This document shows positions 51,427 through 60,485 of a DNA stretch of 64,000 nucleotides, one piece after another. Every line of letters begins with the position of its first letter. The stretch's first letter is position 1. Under the pieces are notes generated by a model. That model did no database searches. It worked only from the letters and a program-made list of their open reading frames with translations, and was not told the DNA's origin. A program made the position numbers and the translations under genes. Origin of the DNA: Bacteroidales bacterium (GTDB lineage Bacteria; Bacteroidota; Bacteroidia; Bacteroidales; UBA932). The stretch is from assembly GCA_022647615.1 (NCBI GenBank), contig JALCKZ010000001.1, positions 608,178 to 672,177 on the forward strand, written 5' to 3'.

Positions 51427-52719
51427 ATGAACTATACAACCGCCGACGAGGCCATGAAGCTCGTACATTCGGGCGACCATATTTACATTCAGGGTAGCAC
51501 ATCTATTCCGGAAGTGTTGCAAACTGCTTTAGCCAAACGGGGCAATGAATTACGTGACGTTGTTATCTATTCAGGCTGCAACATTACAGACAAAGAGGCT
51601 CCGTTTTGCAAGCCTGAATTCAAGGATTCATTTTTAATTAACAGTCTGTTTTTGAGCTATAACCAGCGCCGATGGGTACATGAAGGTTACGGCTCCGAAA
51701 TCCCCGCATTTTTGGGTGAAATCCCGGGAATGTTCCGCAGCGGACTATTGCCGGTAGATGTTACTTTCTTGAATTGTTCCCTTCCCGATGAGAACGGTTA
51801 CTGCAGCTACGGAATTTCTGCAGATTTAGCAATGGGAGCGGTAGATTGCTCTAAAATAATAATAGCGCAAATCAATAAAAGCATCCCTTATATGTATGGT
51901 GATGCCTTAATCCATGAAAGCAAAATAACCGCGGCGATAGAGTGTGATGACCCTCCTTTTGTAATGAAACTAGGTGCTCCCACGCCAATAGAACAAGCCA
52001 TTGGCCGTAATGTAGCTAGTAAAATCGGGGACGGAGCAACTCTCCAAATTGGAGTAGGAGGAATACCAAATGCTGTGCTTCAGGCACTTAGCGACCACAA
52101 ACATTTGGGACTGCACACAGAGGCAATGACAGACGGAGTTGTCGGGCTTATGAAAAAGGGAATTATTGATAACTCTCTTAAAAAAGTTCTTCCCGGGATA
52201 AGCGTAGGTTCGCTCGCGATGGGTTCTAAAGAGATGTATGAGTTTTTAAATTACAACAAGCAAGTTGTAATGAAAGATGTAGCCTGGACAAATGATCCGC
52301 AAATAATACGTCAGAATCCAAATGTAGCCGCTATTAATTCTGCTTTGGAAGTAGACTTGACAGGCCAGGTATGCGCTGATAGCATAGGAGATTACATTTT
52401 CTCAAGCGTTGGCGGACAGCATGATTTCATGTACGGCGGGGCATTGTCAGATGGAGGGAAAACCTTTATAGCTCTCCCTTCGCGCACCAGTAAAGGCAAG
52501 GGAAAAATCACGGCTCATCTCACACCCGGAGCTGGCGTTGTAACTACCAGATTTCAAACTCAATACGTTGCCACAGAATATGGAATCGCCTATCTTAGAG
52601 ATAAAAATTATGCTCAGCGCGCCAAGGAACTCATAAAAATAGCCCATCCGGATGACCGCGAAGCTTTGGAGCGCGCAGCATGCGAACGCTTTGGATATTC
52701 ATTCCTGAGATTGAAGTAA
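51427..52719 (+). CDS. Acetyl-CoA hydrolase/transferase family protein (acyl-CoA:acetate CoA-transferase)
   Basis: A class I CoA-transferase or hydrolase of 430 residues, related to Cat1 and 4-hydroxybutyrate CoA-transferases. Motifs include TTADEAMKLVHSGDHIYIQG, QIGVGGIPNAVLQALSDHKH, LGLHTEAMTDGVVGLMKKG, the catalytic Glu in INSALEVDLTGQVCADSIG, and SVGGQHDFMYGGALSDGGKT. The ATG at 51427 is used because the frame's earlier start at 51391 is inside the aminotransferase gene. As the last gene of the ior operon it would convert the acyl-CoA made by IorAB to the free acid while making acetyl-CoA, conserving energy. The exact acyl group is inference. Confidence 0.88.
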   Translation: MNYTTADEAMKLVHSGDHIYIQGSTSIPEVLQTALAKRGNELRDVVIYSGCNITDKEAPFCKPEFKDSFLINSLFLSYNQRRWVHEGYGSEIPAFLGEIPGMFRSGLLPVDVTFLNCSLPDENGYCSYGISADLAMGAVDCSKIIIAQINKSIPYMYGDALIHESKITAAIECDDPPFVMKLGAPTPIEQAIGRNVASKIGDGATLQIGVGGIPNAVLQALSDHKHLGLHTEAMTDGVVGLMKKGIIDNSLKKVLPGISVGSLAMGSKEMYEFLNYNKQVVMKDVAWTNDPQIIRQNPNVAAINSALEVDLTGQVCADSIGDYIFSSVGGQHDFMYGGALSDGGKTFIALPSRTSKGKGKITAHLTPGAGVVTTRFQTQYVATEYGIAYLRDKNYAQRAKELIKIAHPDDREALERAACERFGYSFLRLK

Positions 52720-52754
52720 TAAGTAGTTTTTTAGGCTTTTGGGGAGAAAAATAT

Positions 52755-52762
52755 TATCTTTG
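52755..52762 (+). promoter_or_regulatory. Promoter -7 box for ppiD
   Basis: TATCTTTG, 43 bases before the ppiD ATG, matching TAnnTTTG. Confidence 0.5.
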
Positions 52763-52804
52763 CCCCCCTATAATTTTGAGAATTATATATAAAAATATTC
52801 AGAT

Positions 52805-54913
52805 ATGGCAGTTCTAGAGAAAATGCGCGTTAAGATGGGAGTGTTTATTTCCGTTGTTATCGCCATAGCGTTGTTAGCATTTATTGTGGACCCGGAGACT
52901 TTGCAAAATGCAATTTCCATGTTCTCTTCCAAGTATGACATAGGAGAGGTTAACGGCAAGGGTATTTCATCACAATTATTCCAAAAGAGAATAGATTATT
53001 TCCAGAAAATTTATCAGCTCACAACTGGCTCAAACGCAAGTGATGAGAAGACAACTGAGATGATAAACAACTCTGCATGGCAGAATGAGCTTGCTCAGAT
53101 GGTAATAATCCCCGATTGTGAAAATGCCGGCTTAGCTGTTGGAGATAAGGAACTTATAGACATGAGCGAAGGCACGGACATATCACCGGTCATTGCAAGA
53201 GAGGCAAATTTCATGGGCACAGACGGCTCATTTGATAAAGACAAGCTTCTTCAATTTATTCAGCAGATTCCGCAGGACAACAGCGGCAATCTTAAGATGT
53301 ATTGGGATTATCTGCAAGAGAGCATGACACAGGACAGAATGTTCACAAAATATGTCACTCTTCTCCAAAAGAGCACAATTGTTAATAAAGCACAGATACA
53401 TAAGGCAATAGAAGACAATAACATTGCATACAACGTAGACTTTGTTATTAAACCTATAGGCTTTACTCCTGATTCTTCTATCAAAGTATCAAATGATGAG
53501 ATTAAGGCTTATTATGAGAAAATCAAAAAAACTCTTAGACAGCAAGAGAGCAGAGATGCAGAATTTGTAGCCTTTGAGGTTAAGCCTTCTGCTGAGGATA
53601 TGGCAATTGCAAAGAAAGATATAGATAAGGTTTTCCCTGAATTTCAGGGGGTCGCGACGGAGTCTGATATGAAGACTTTCCTTGCCAGAAATTCAGATGC
53701 AAAATTTGAAGGCTCATACTTCAAAAGAGGAGATCTTGCATCTGTTTCACAGCCGCTGGATGATTTTGCGGCAACTGCTTCCGCAGGAGCTGTTTTGCCT
53801 GTACAATTATCTGAAAATGTTTACTTTGCAGCAAAAGTAATGGGTGTTAAAGAGATGCCTGATTCAGTATTTGTTAAGCAGATATTTGTTAAGAACAATG
53901 AGAAGGAGGCAGATAGCCTTATTCAGGTAATCAATAAAGGCGGCAACTTTGCAGCGCTTGCAGCACAATATGCAGGTGGTCAGCAGGTACCGGCAGGAAT
54001 GGAACCCGGAGATATAGGCTGGATGACACAACAATATATGATGCCTGGCTTTGAGAAAGTTATGGATGCAAAAGCAGGTGATATATTCAAAGTAAAGAGC
54101 AACTATGGCTGGCATGTTGTTAAAGTATCTCAGGTTACCAAGCCAATAAGGAAAGCTCAAGTAGCAATTCTTTCTAAAGAGGCTGTTGCAGGAAAAGAGA
54201 CATTTGCCGGTTATTATGCTCAAGCAAATAACGTTGTTGAAAAGTGCGGAAAGGATATTAAGAAATTTGAACAATATGCACGTTCTCACGGAGTTACAAT
54301 GTACCCCGTACAGAATCTGGCTCCAGGTTCAAAGAAGGTTGGCAGCTTTGATGATGTAAAAGAGCTAAGCAGATGGATATTTGAAAATAAAGTAAATGAA
54401 GTTTCTCCTATTATTTCCGTTAACAATAAATATTTCTTTGTTGCTGCCGTAAAGATGATTCATGAAGATGGATATGCAACCCTTAAAGAAGTTGCTCCGC
54501 AAATCAAGAATTATCTGACAATGCTTAAGACAGGAGAACATCTTGCTCAGGTTTGCAAAAAGACTGTAGGAGATAATCCTGCATCATTGGATATGGTTGC
54601 AAATAAACTTGGTCTGACTATCAGCAATCAGAACGGCGTTACCTTCACAAGTCTAACAGAAGGTCAGCAGCTTGACCCTAAGTTCATTGGAGCAATTGCA
54701 GGTGCCGCAAACACTAATAAAATTGTTGGTCCTGTTGCAGGAACAATTGGTGTTTACTATTTCCAGATTAAAGGCAAAGAGAGAGGCGCTTACTTTACAG
54801 AAAATGACGCAAAGCAGAGAAGCTTGCAAACATTTGCATCCTTGGCAAACTATCTTCCTCAAATCATGGAGCAAGATGCCAACGTAAAGGACAAACGCTA
54901 CAAGTTCTTCTAG
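52805..54913 (+). CDS. ppiD: PpiD-like membrane-anchored peptidyl-prolyl isomerase
   Basis: A periplasmic folding factor of 702 residues with one N-terminal anchor (MGVFISVVIAIALLAFIVDP), the SurA/PpiD N-domain (VNGKGISSQLFQKRIDYFQK), and a parvulin domain at about 355-450 (VKQIFVKNNEKEADSLIQVI, then EPGDIGWMTQQYMMPGFEKV, and KVKSNYGWHVVKVSQV). The C-terminal half is a SurA-like helical domain. It would assist newly exported proteins at the SecYEG exit. It is a single gene with its own promoter and terminator. It has the palindromic centre GTCGCGAC at 53651-53658, a degenerate relative of the iterated motif. Confidence 0.9.
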   Translation: MAVLEKMRVKMGVFISVVIAIALLAFIVDPETLQNAISMFSSKYDIGEVNGKGISSQLFQKRIDYFQKIYQLTTGSNASDEKTTEMINNSAWQNELAQMVIIPDCENAGLAVGDKELIDMSEGTDISPVIAREANFMGTDGSFDKDKLLQFIQQIPQDNSGNLKMYWDYLQESMTQDRMFTKYVTLLQKSTIVNKAQIHKAIEDNNIAYNVDFVIKPIGFTPDSSIKVSNDEIKAYYEKIKKTLRQQESRDAEFVAFEVKPSAEDMAIAKKDIDKVFPEFQGVATESDMKTFLARNSDAKFEGSYFKRGDLASVSQPLDDFAATASAGAVLPVQLSENVYFAAKVMGVKEMPDSVFVKQIFVKNNEKEADSLIQVINKGGNFAALAAQYAGGQQVPAGMEPGDIGWMTQQYMMPGFEKVMDAKAGDIFKVKSNYGWHVVKVSQVTKPIRKAQVAILSKEAVAGKETFAGYYAQANNVVEKCGKDIKKFEQYARSHGVTMYPVQNLAPGSKKVGSFDDVKELSRWIFENKVNEVSPIISVNNKYFFVAAVKMIHEDGYATLKEVAPQIKNYLTMLKTGEHLAQVCKKTVGDNPASLDMVANKLGLTISNQNGVTFTSLTEGQQLDPKFIGAIAGAANTNKIVGPVAGTIGVYYFQIKGKERGAYFTENDAKQRSLQTFASLANYLPQIMEQDANVKDKRYKFF

Positions 54914-54952
54914 CAGAGAGTTTAACACAATATAAAGTTTAACACAATAAAA

Positions 54953-54983
54953 AAAAGAGCGGTAAAAATACCGCTCTTTTTTT
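54953..54983. terminator. Bidirectional terminator between ppiD and the CNNM gene
   Basis: AAAGAGCGGTA and TACCGCTCTTT form an 11-bp stem with a 4-base loop, with A- and T-runs on the two sides. It can serve both convergent genes. Confidence 0.9.
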
Positions 54984-55041
54984 ATGCTATTTATGCCCAG
55001 CCGTCTATAACTAGATGTTACCAATATGCTAAACGTATTTT

Positions 55042-56313
55042 TTATTTAGCTTTTTTAAAAGAAACAACTTCTATTCTCTTGCTGGAACATTTAAGAATTG
55101 TGAAGATATATTTTCCTATCTGAAGTTGCGTTTTCTCTTTTGGAAGAGCCTCGGCGACGTTGATAATTAATCCTGCAATTGTTGAATAATCAGTTGATTC
55201 CGGCAACTCAAAATCATATTTTTTATTTAGCTCTTTGATTTCCAAACGGGCGGAAAAAATATATTCATCATCACTAATCTTTTTCTCAATCAGCACATCT
55301 TTATCCAGCTCATCATTAATATCACCAAAGATTTCCTCTATCAAATCTTCCAGCGTAACTATTCCCTCGGTACCGCCGTATTCATCCCTGACCGCCACAA
55401 TGGAGACTCTGTTTTTAGTCATGAATTCCAGAAGAGATTGTGCATCTTTATCCATTGATACATAATGAATTGAACGCAACAATTGTTTAATTGAAGATGT
55501 GGATTTTTTTAGCAAATCTTTAGAATGCACATATCCAATAATATTATCTATTGTATCGCGATAGACAGGGACTCTGGAATATCCGGAATCCACAAATATT
55601 TTCAGCAAATCTTCTGAAGAGCTCTCCTCATCTATTGCGGTAATTTCCGTTCTTGGAATAAGACACTCTTTGATTTTTGTAGTAGAAAAATCAACTGCAT
55701 TTTGGAAAATCTCTATATCATTAGCCGTTGGACTCTCCTCATCCTGAACACCTTCCACTTGCTCAGACAAATTCATCAAATCTGTTTCATTAAATTCCTG
55801 AGCGTTATTTTTTACAACATGTTTTTTATTGTAGCCGGCAATTTTTATGATAAATTCTGATAATTTATTAATAAGCCAGGTAGCCGGATAAAATAAATAA
55901 TAGAAAAAATTAATAACCCTGTATAGAGAAGAAAATACTCTGTTAGGATTTAAAAAACATAAAGCCTTGGGGAGAAATTCTGCAGTTATTAAAATTACAA
56001 GAGTGGCTATAATTGTCTCAAGTATAAGGGTTCCGCCTATTGATGCGGTAATATGAGATGTAATCCAGGGGTTGAGAATTTTTGCGGCGGCAATTCCATA
56101 TACGACCGTAAAAATATTATTCCCCATTAAAAGAGATGAGATAAGACGTCCTTCATCATTTATAAATTTGTCCATGACGAAAGCGTACTTTTTCCCCTCC
56201 TTTTTGTCTAGCGCAATTTTTAATCTGTTACAGTGGAGGAAGGCCATTTCGTAACCGGAAAAAAGCGCTGCAAATAAAAGTGCTATTACGGCTATGATAA
56301 TATGAGTTGTCAT
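55042..56313 (-). CDS. CNNM/CorC-type hemolysin-family transporter (GldE-like)
   Basis: A 423-residue membrane protein with an N-terminal DUF21 (CNNM) domain of about three to four helices (ITAVIALLFAALFSGYEMAF-like start, then LILETIIATLVILITAEFLP followed by KAL). Two CBS domains follow at about 200-330 (CLIPRTEITAIDEESSSEDL, ILGYVHSKDLL, VAVRDEYGGTEGIVTLEDLI). A CorC/HlyC C-terminal domain closes it. CNNM proteins act in magnesium or cobalt transport; in gliding Bacteroidetes a homologue is GldE. No gliding genes are visible here, so transport is the safer call. It overlaps lptC by 4 bases. Confidence 0.85.
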   Translation of the reverse strand: MTTHIIIAVIALLFAALFSGYEMAFLHCNRLKIALDKKEGKKYAFVMDKFINDEGRLISSLLMGNNIFTVVYGIAAAKILNPWITSHITASIGGTLILETIIATLVILITAEFLPKALCFLNPNRVFSSLYRVINFFYYLFYPATWLINKLSEFIIKIAGYNKKHVVKNNAQEFNETDLMNLSEQVEGVQDEESPTANDIEIFQNAVDFSTTKIKECLIPRTEITAIDEESSSEDLLKIFVDSGYSRVPVYRDTIDNIIGYVHSKDLLKKSTSSIKQLLRSIHYVSMDKDAQSLLEFMTKNRVSIVAVRDEYGGTEGIVTLEDLIEEIFGDINDELDKDVLIEKKISDDEYIFSARLEIKELNKKYDFELPESTDYSTIAGLIINVAEALPKEKTQLQIGKYIFTILKCSSKRIEVVSFKKAK

Positions 56314-57023
56314 TTCTTCCCCTTTACAAGTAAATTATTTTGCTTTTTTGCCGGTTTTAAGATTGGTCCGATAAAGTTGGCCGTATCCTTATAAATACGG
56401 CTTAAAACGGAGTCTTTTCCAAGTCTGCTATAACTATCAAAAGGCATCATTATGTTTGCATTGCGCGCCATCTCATCGCTCTCCATTCCGTACCCCTGCA
56501 TAAGTCCTCTTGGAGATGACATCTTAACAAAGCAATGGGTATAAATTTTATGATTGTTTTTATCCCAGTACAAAGTGTCCGTTGTCATCTTCTCCCCTTT
56601 GACATAGTTGAAAATTTCAACGTTGCCAAACGCGGCCCACGTCTCTCTATATGCCTTTGAAACAGTGTGTTTTGCGGCTTTCGCATGAATGTGTGTCTCT
56701 AAAAATCCATCGCGATTATAAGAATAAATATCAAAGCCTTTGGGAAATAATTCATAAGATACTGTATCATTTTCATATTTCTCCATTCTCTTTGCCTCCA
56801 CGCGCATAGTCAAACCTCCGTTCTCTGTTTGAACGGCATAAATACTATCTACAATCTGTCGCGGAGCTTTATTTAAATCTACACTTTTTGTGATTTCCGT
56901 CTTCCTTTCACAAGATACTAAGGTATAAAGCATTACAAAAGCGGCGGCAATTAAAAATTTAATTGCTGCCGTTTTGCTGCTTTTAATATGAAGGGAAGCC
57001 CTTTGCATTTGGGGAACCCGCAA
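56310..57023 (-). CDS. lptC: LPS export protein LptC
   Basis: LptC bridges the LptBFG transporter to LptA in lipopolysaccharide export. The 237-residue protein has an N-terminal hydrophobic segment with Cys at about residue 38 (LYTLVSCERKT), suggesting lipoprotein anchoring. The OstA/LptC beta-jellyroll pattern follows (LTMRVEAKRMEKYENDTVSY, HAKAAKHTVSKAYRETWAAF, then GNVEIFNYVKGEKMTTDTLY). LptC with a 'VxxxxxxGxxxxT-L-W' strand series next to a CNNM protein is an arrangement I know from Bacteroidetes. It lies 2 bases after the TPR gene, so it is firmly in the operon. Confidence 0.87.
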   Translation of the reverse strand: MRVPQMQRASLHIKSSKTAAIKFLIAAAFVMLYTLVSCERKTEITKSVDLNKAPRQIVDSIYAVQTENGGLTMRVEAKRMEKYENDTVSYELFPKGFDIYSYNRDGFLETHIHAKAAKHTVSKAYRETWAAFGNVEIFNYVKGEKMTTDTLYWDKNNHKIYTHCFVKMSSPRGLMQGYGMESDEMARNANIMMPFDSYSRLGKDSVLSRIYKDTANFIGPILKPAKKQNNLLVKGKK

Positions 57024-57025
57024 TA

Positions 57026-58354
57026 TTATTTATTTGTTCTAACTGTTGTAGTTGCAGTCATTCCGCCGCAAGAAACAGTGAAACTCTTTCCGTCTGTTAA
57101 ATCAAACATAAATGCATCTGCAGTCTTTGGGAAATATTGACGATATCTGGAAATATTTCTGTCTGCCTCTGATGTTAGAGAAGGATCTTTTTGTTTAGCT
57201 CTAATCATATAATCAGTTGCTACCCAGAACTTTGCTCTTTGATTCATCTCATCTCCGGCACATCCTGTAGCAGCCCAAACATTACCCTCAATCATATCGG
57301 CCTTTCCGGCAAGTGCAGGATTATAACCTGCAGCTGCTCTTGAAGTTGAAATAGCTGCGCTGTATGCGTGGTTCTTGTAGTAGTAATTAGCAAGTTCAAA
57401 CATATAATCTCCCTTCTTCTTTCCGGTCTCATTGTTTGCAGCCTCTTTCAAATAATAAGAAGCCTTCTCCTCATTTCCTTTCTTGTTGTAAAGGATATAA
57501 AGATAATAAGCAGAATTTGCAGAAGGAGATAGTTTGTAAAGCTGAGAAACAGCGTTAATAAACAACTCAGAATCTGTGCACTCGTTATCGCTAAGAAGCT
57601 TAACAATAATCTTTACAAGCATTGTGTCCTCTTTATTCTCATTGAATCTTGGAGTGAAAACTTTGATTAGATTATCGCAAGTAGCAACGCCGCTGGAAAC
57701 AAATGCATTCTGCAAAGCTATCTGATCATTCTTCAAAACTGTATCGCCCGGAGCAGCATCAATCTTTTGTTCCAAAACATCATTCAAAGTAGAATAAGTG
57801 CTCATAACTTGCTCGTCTGTAAGCGCTTTCGTCTTGTACAAATCACCTGCCTTTATCATCGTATTAACAATCAAAGAAGAGAAAGCGTTAACGCCGCCCT
57901 CTTTAATTACGTTCATAGACTCATCATATATTTGCTTTGCTCTCTGAGGATCTTTACCGTAATAGTTAATCATATCCATTACTTTATTCTCATGAGCTCT
58001 GTAGGCATTCTTTGGATAATACTGTGCCCTGGTATCATTTAATTGGAACAAAGTATCAATCAGTCTGTCTCTTCCGGCAGCATCTCCTTTGTAATTTTCA
58101 ATGCAATACTTAAGAATCTTCTGACCCTCTATAAACATATTCTGACTTGCAGTTGGAGGACATATTTTGAAGGCTTTCCTCCATAGAGGAGCTGCCTCTT
58201 TCATGTTGCCCTGTTTGTAGGAATCTCTGTAGAAATTAAGATATTTAACGCAGTTAACGCTATCGCTTCCAAACCTGCCCTGGGCAGATATTTGACCTGG
58301 CAATACCAAAAGCGCGCCCGCTATTAAGCTTAATGCTATCCTTAATTTTTTCAT
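57026..58354 (-). CDS. Secreted TPR protein of the lptC operon
   Basis: A 442-residue exported protein with a signal peptide (MKKLRIALSLIAGALLVLPG, then QISAQ). Helical repeats follow: KYLNFYRDSYKQGNMKEAAP, then LWRKAFKICPPTA at the start, and several TPR-like pairs around 250-390 (YYLYILYNKKGNEEKASYYL, YMFELANYYYKNHAYSAAIS). It lacks enzymatic motifs. The gene lies 2 bases before lptC and downstream of a barrel protein, so an outer-membrane assembly or scaffold role is likely by context only. A promoter box precedes it. Confidence 0.75.
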   Translation of the reverse strand: MKKLRIALSLIAGALLVLPGQISAQGRFGSDSVNCVKYLNFYRDSYKQGNMKEAAPLWRKAFKICPPTASQNMFIEGQKILKYCIENYKGDAAGRDRLIDTLFQLNDTRAQYYPKNAYRAHENKVMDMINYYGKDPQRAKQIYDESMNVIKEGGVNAFSSLIVNTMIKAGDLYKTKALTDEQVMSTYSTLNDVLEQKIDAAPGDTVLKNDQIALQNAFVSSGVATCDNLIKVFTPRFNENKEDTMLVKIIVKLLSDNECTDSELFINAVSQLYKLSPSANSAYYLYILYNKKGNEEKASYYLKEAANNETGKKKGDYMFELANYYYKNHAYSAAISTSRAAAGYNPALAGKADMIEGNVWAATGCAGDEMNQRAKFWVATDYMIRAKQKDPSLTSEADRNISRYRQYFPKTADAFMFDLTDGKSFTVSCGGMTATTTVRTNK

Positions 58355-58407
58355 AATACGGTTTATTTGTTTTTTTATTGTTTTTGTTTCTTTTCAAATG
58401 CGGGGGA

Positions 58408-58415
58408 CAAATTTA
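58408..58415 (-). promoter_or_regulatory. Promoter -7 box for the TPR-lptC-CNNM run
   Basis: TAAATTTG on the minus strand, 54 bases before the ATG at 58354, in the gap after the barrel gene. Confidence 0.45.
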
Positions 58416-58421
58416 CAAATT

Positions 58422-59720
58422 TTATTCATACCTAGGTTTGATAAACCAAATATCGTGCAAACTTAAACTCAAGATAAACTGCACGTAGTTTTCTTTAACC
58501 AAATTATTTTTTGTAGAACCCCGCTGTCCAAAATCAACTGTGAAATTTACGGAGTTATTTAATCTAAATACCGGGAATGAAACTCCAAGGGACATTCCGT
58601 ATGAATTTATTTGCTTCCCGTTAAGTTTTATATATGTATTCTCATAATGAAGTCCTGCTCTGTAAGTTACGCGCTTCATATAGTAACGTATATCATACTT
58701 GTTGGGAATATATTCAAATCCTGCTTTAAATACATTTTCAGTTACCGGCGTAAAATCAACTCCCGGAGTTGCGCTGAAAGAAGTGTTTGACCAATCCTGT
58801 CTTTGATAATCCAATCCTGCCATCCACTTGTCACCCTTGCGCAAAGAGACGCCGACAGTTAAAATTGCCGGAACCGTTATATGCTTTGTAAACTTGTTAC
58901 TAACAACCGTATCAGCTATAGAACTGTCGTAAACGTATGCATATCTTTTTGTTGTCCCCGATAGTCTGCTCTTGAATCTGTAAGAAGCGCCAGCAGTAAA
59001 TGTGTAATCTTTCTTAAGTTTCTTAAAATATTGCAAGCCGGCCTCAGCTGCAAAACCATTTGTTTGATAATCCCATCCGGTCTCTGCCGTTCTTAAGCTG
59101 CCGGTAGAACCAAAATCTATATCTGAGTGATTAACAAGGTCTCCAAAATAGTAAATCCCCTTAAGTCCAAAAGAAAAATCTTTAAAGAAATTCATTGCGG
59201 CGCCCGCAAAAATTTGGGTTATGCTGCCATCTCCATATTTTCTGTATTTAATATCTCCGTATTTTGCGACCAGAGCATCATTTGTCTCAGTAGTTTCAAA
59301 TTTGTAGCCAATATTGCTGAAAGGAGTTATTCCTACAACAAGAGCGGACTTATGATAAATAGGTGCCGAAAAAGCAAAATTGTTGATACTAAATGTATTG
59401 TAAGCCGAATGATTTTTGCTGTCTTTGTTATATATGTTGTTAGACTTAAGACCAAAATCAAACAGGAATGAGAGAGTATCTCTCTGAGTTATGGAGGCAA
59501 CGTTGGCGTAATTTATATAGCGGGAATCTCTAACTCCGGCACTTATGCCTCCCATCGCTTTGCTAATTGCGTTGCCTTGTTGTTCAAGATCTCCAATTCC
59601 ATAAAGCGAATATGGGGTGTATGTTCCTAAAGCATCCGTCCTTTGCGCTCTAACAATTTGTGTTCCAAAAAGTAACGCAATAATTAAAATATAACCCCTT
59701 AATTGTGTTTTAATTCGCAT
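58422..59720 (-). CDS. Predicted outer-membrane beta-barrel protein
   Basis: A 432-residue exported protein with a signal peptide (GYILIIALLFGTQIVRAQ). The mature part starts YTPYSLYGIGDLEQQGNAIS, then KAMGGISAGVRDSRYINYAN, a pattern shared with FadL-like outer-membrane transporters in Bacteroidetes. Alternating amphipathic strands continue to a C-terminal aromatic strand (ENYVQFILSLSLHDIWFIKP). The substrate or role is unknown. The start overlaps the coaX stop by 11 bases, so it is translationally linked to coaX. The next operon gene lies 67 bases downstream, behind its own promoter box. Confidence 0.75.
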   Translation of the reverse strand: MRIKTQLRGYILIIALLFGTQIVRAQRTDALGTYTPYSLYGIGDLEQQGNAISKAMGGISAGVRDSRYINYANVASITQRDTLSFLFDFGLKSNNIYNKDSKNHSAYNTFSINNFAFSAPIYHKSALVVGITPFSNIGYKFETTETNDALVAKYGDIKYRKYGDGSITQIFAGAAMNFFKDFSFGLKGIYYFGDLVNHSDIDFGSTGSLRTAETGWDYQTNGFAAEAGLQYFKKLKKDYTFTAGASYRFKSRLSGTTKRYAYVYDSSIADTVVSNKFTKHITVPAILTVGVSLRKGDKWMAGLDYQRQDWSNTSFSATPGVDFTPVTENVFKAGFEYIPNKYDIRYYMKRVTYRAGLHYENTYIKLNGKQINSYGMSLGVSFPVFRLNNSVNFTVDFGQRGSTKNNLVKENYVQFILSLSLHDIWFIKPRYE

Positions 59721-60471
59721 AATAATCCGCTATATGTGCCAACCCAAGTAAAACCATATTCTGCATTGCAAAGATGGTGTTTTTCATTTTGCCCGCAAAA
59801 TAAAAAGCGTCACCACCTGTAAAGATTATGGTATGTCTTGGATACCTGTTTATATAACCCTCTACTTCAAATATTAGACCGAAAACTACGCCGGCGCTCA
59901 TTGCCCCTGTTGTAGTTACCCCAATTGGAGGAAAAACGGGGTCCGGAGTAATGAATGGAAGTAGTCCGGTAAATTTATTCAATGCTCTAAATCTGCTTCT
60001 GCAACCTATTGATATATTGCCTCCTAGGTACCTTCCCTTCTTATCAATAAAGTCTACCGTCAAGGCTGTTCCAAAATCAAATTTTATACAATCCTGCCCT
60101 TTAAACATTACTGCAACCGCAAGAGCGGAGGCAATTCTATCCGCCCCAAGTTCCCTTGCATCAAAGCTATATCCCAAATCCAGAGGAAGTTTTGTGCGAT
60201 AGTCCAGCAACACCAGCTTGCGGCATTTAGACTTTAAAGCCCTCTTTACCGGGGCATTAGATGTCCTTACATTGCTTACAACAATAACATTTATCTTCTC
60301 CATAACCTTTCCAATCACAGATAAAATAAATGGAACAGCATCTCTTCTTGGACTTCTTAACATTTTACCAATCAGTCCGTTTCTATAAAAAACAACCTTG
60401 CAATTTGTGTTACCTATGTCCACAAGAAGACTTAGCTCAGGATTTATTTTTTGATTTTTTGTGTTAACCAT
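59710..60471 (-). CDS. coaX: Type III pantothenate kinase
   Basis: CoaX phosphorylates pantothenate, the first step of coenzyme A synthesis, and is not inhibited by CoA. The 253-residue protein has SLLVDIGNTNCKVVFYRNGL (phosphate-binding), ELGADRIASALAVAVMFKGQ (GADR motif), CIKFDFGTALTVDFIDKKGR (catalytic Asp) and GGNISIGCRSRFRALNKFTG. It ends near the expected length. It is followed by the overlapping barrel gene and preceded by a promoter box at 60495-60502 between it and mfd. Confidence 0.93.
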   Translation of the reverse strand: MVNTKNQKINPELSLLVDIGNTNCKVVFYRNGLIGKMLRSPRRDAVPFILSVIGKVMEKINVIVVSNVRTSNAPVKRALKSKCRKLVLLDYRTKLPLDLGYSFDARELGADRIASALAVAVMFKGQDCIKFDFGTALTVDFIDKKGRYLGGNISIGCRSRFRALNKFTGLLPFITPDPVFPPIGVTTTGAMSAGVVFGLIFEVEGYINRYPRHTIIFTGGDAFYFAGKMKNTIFAMQNMVLLGLAHIADYYAN

Positions 60472-60485
60472 TGGGACACCGTTTT

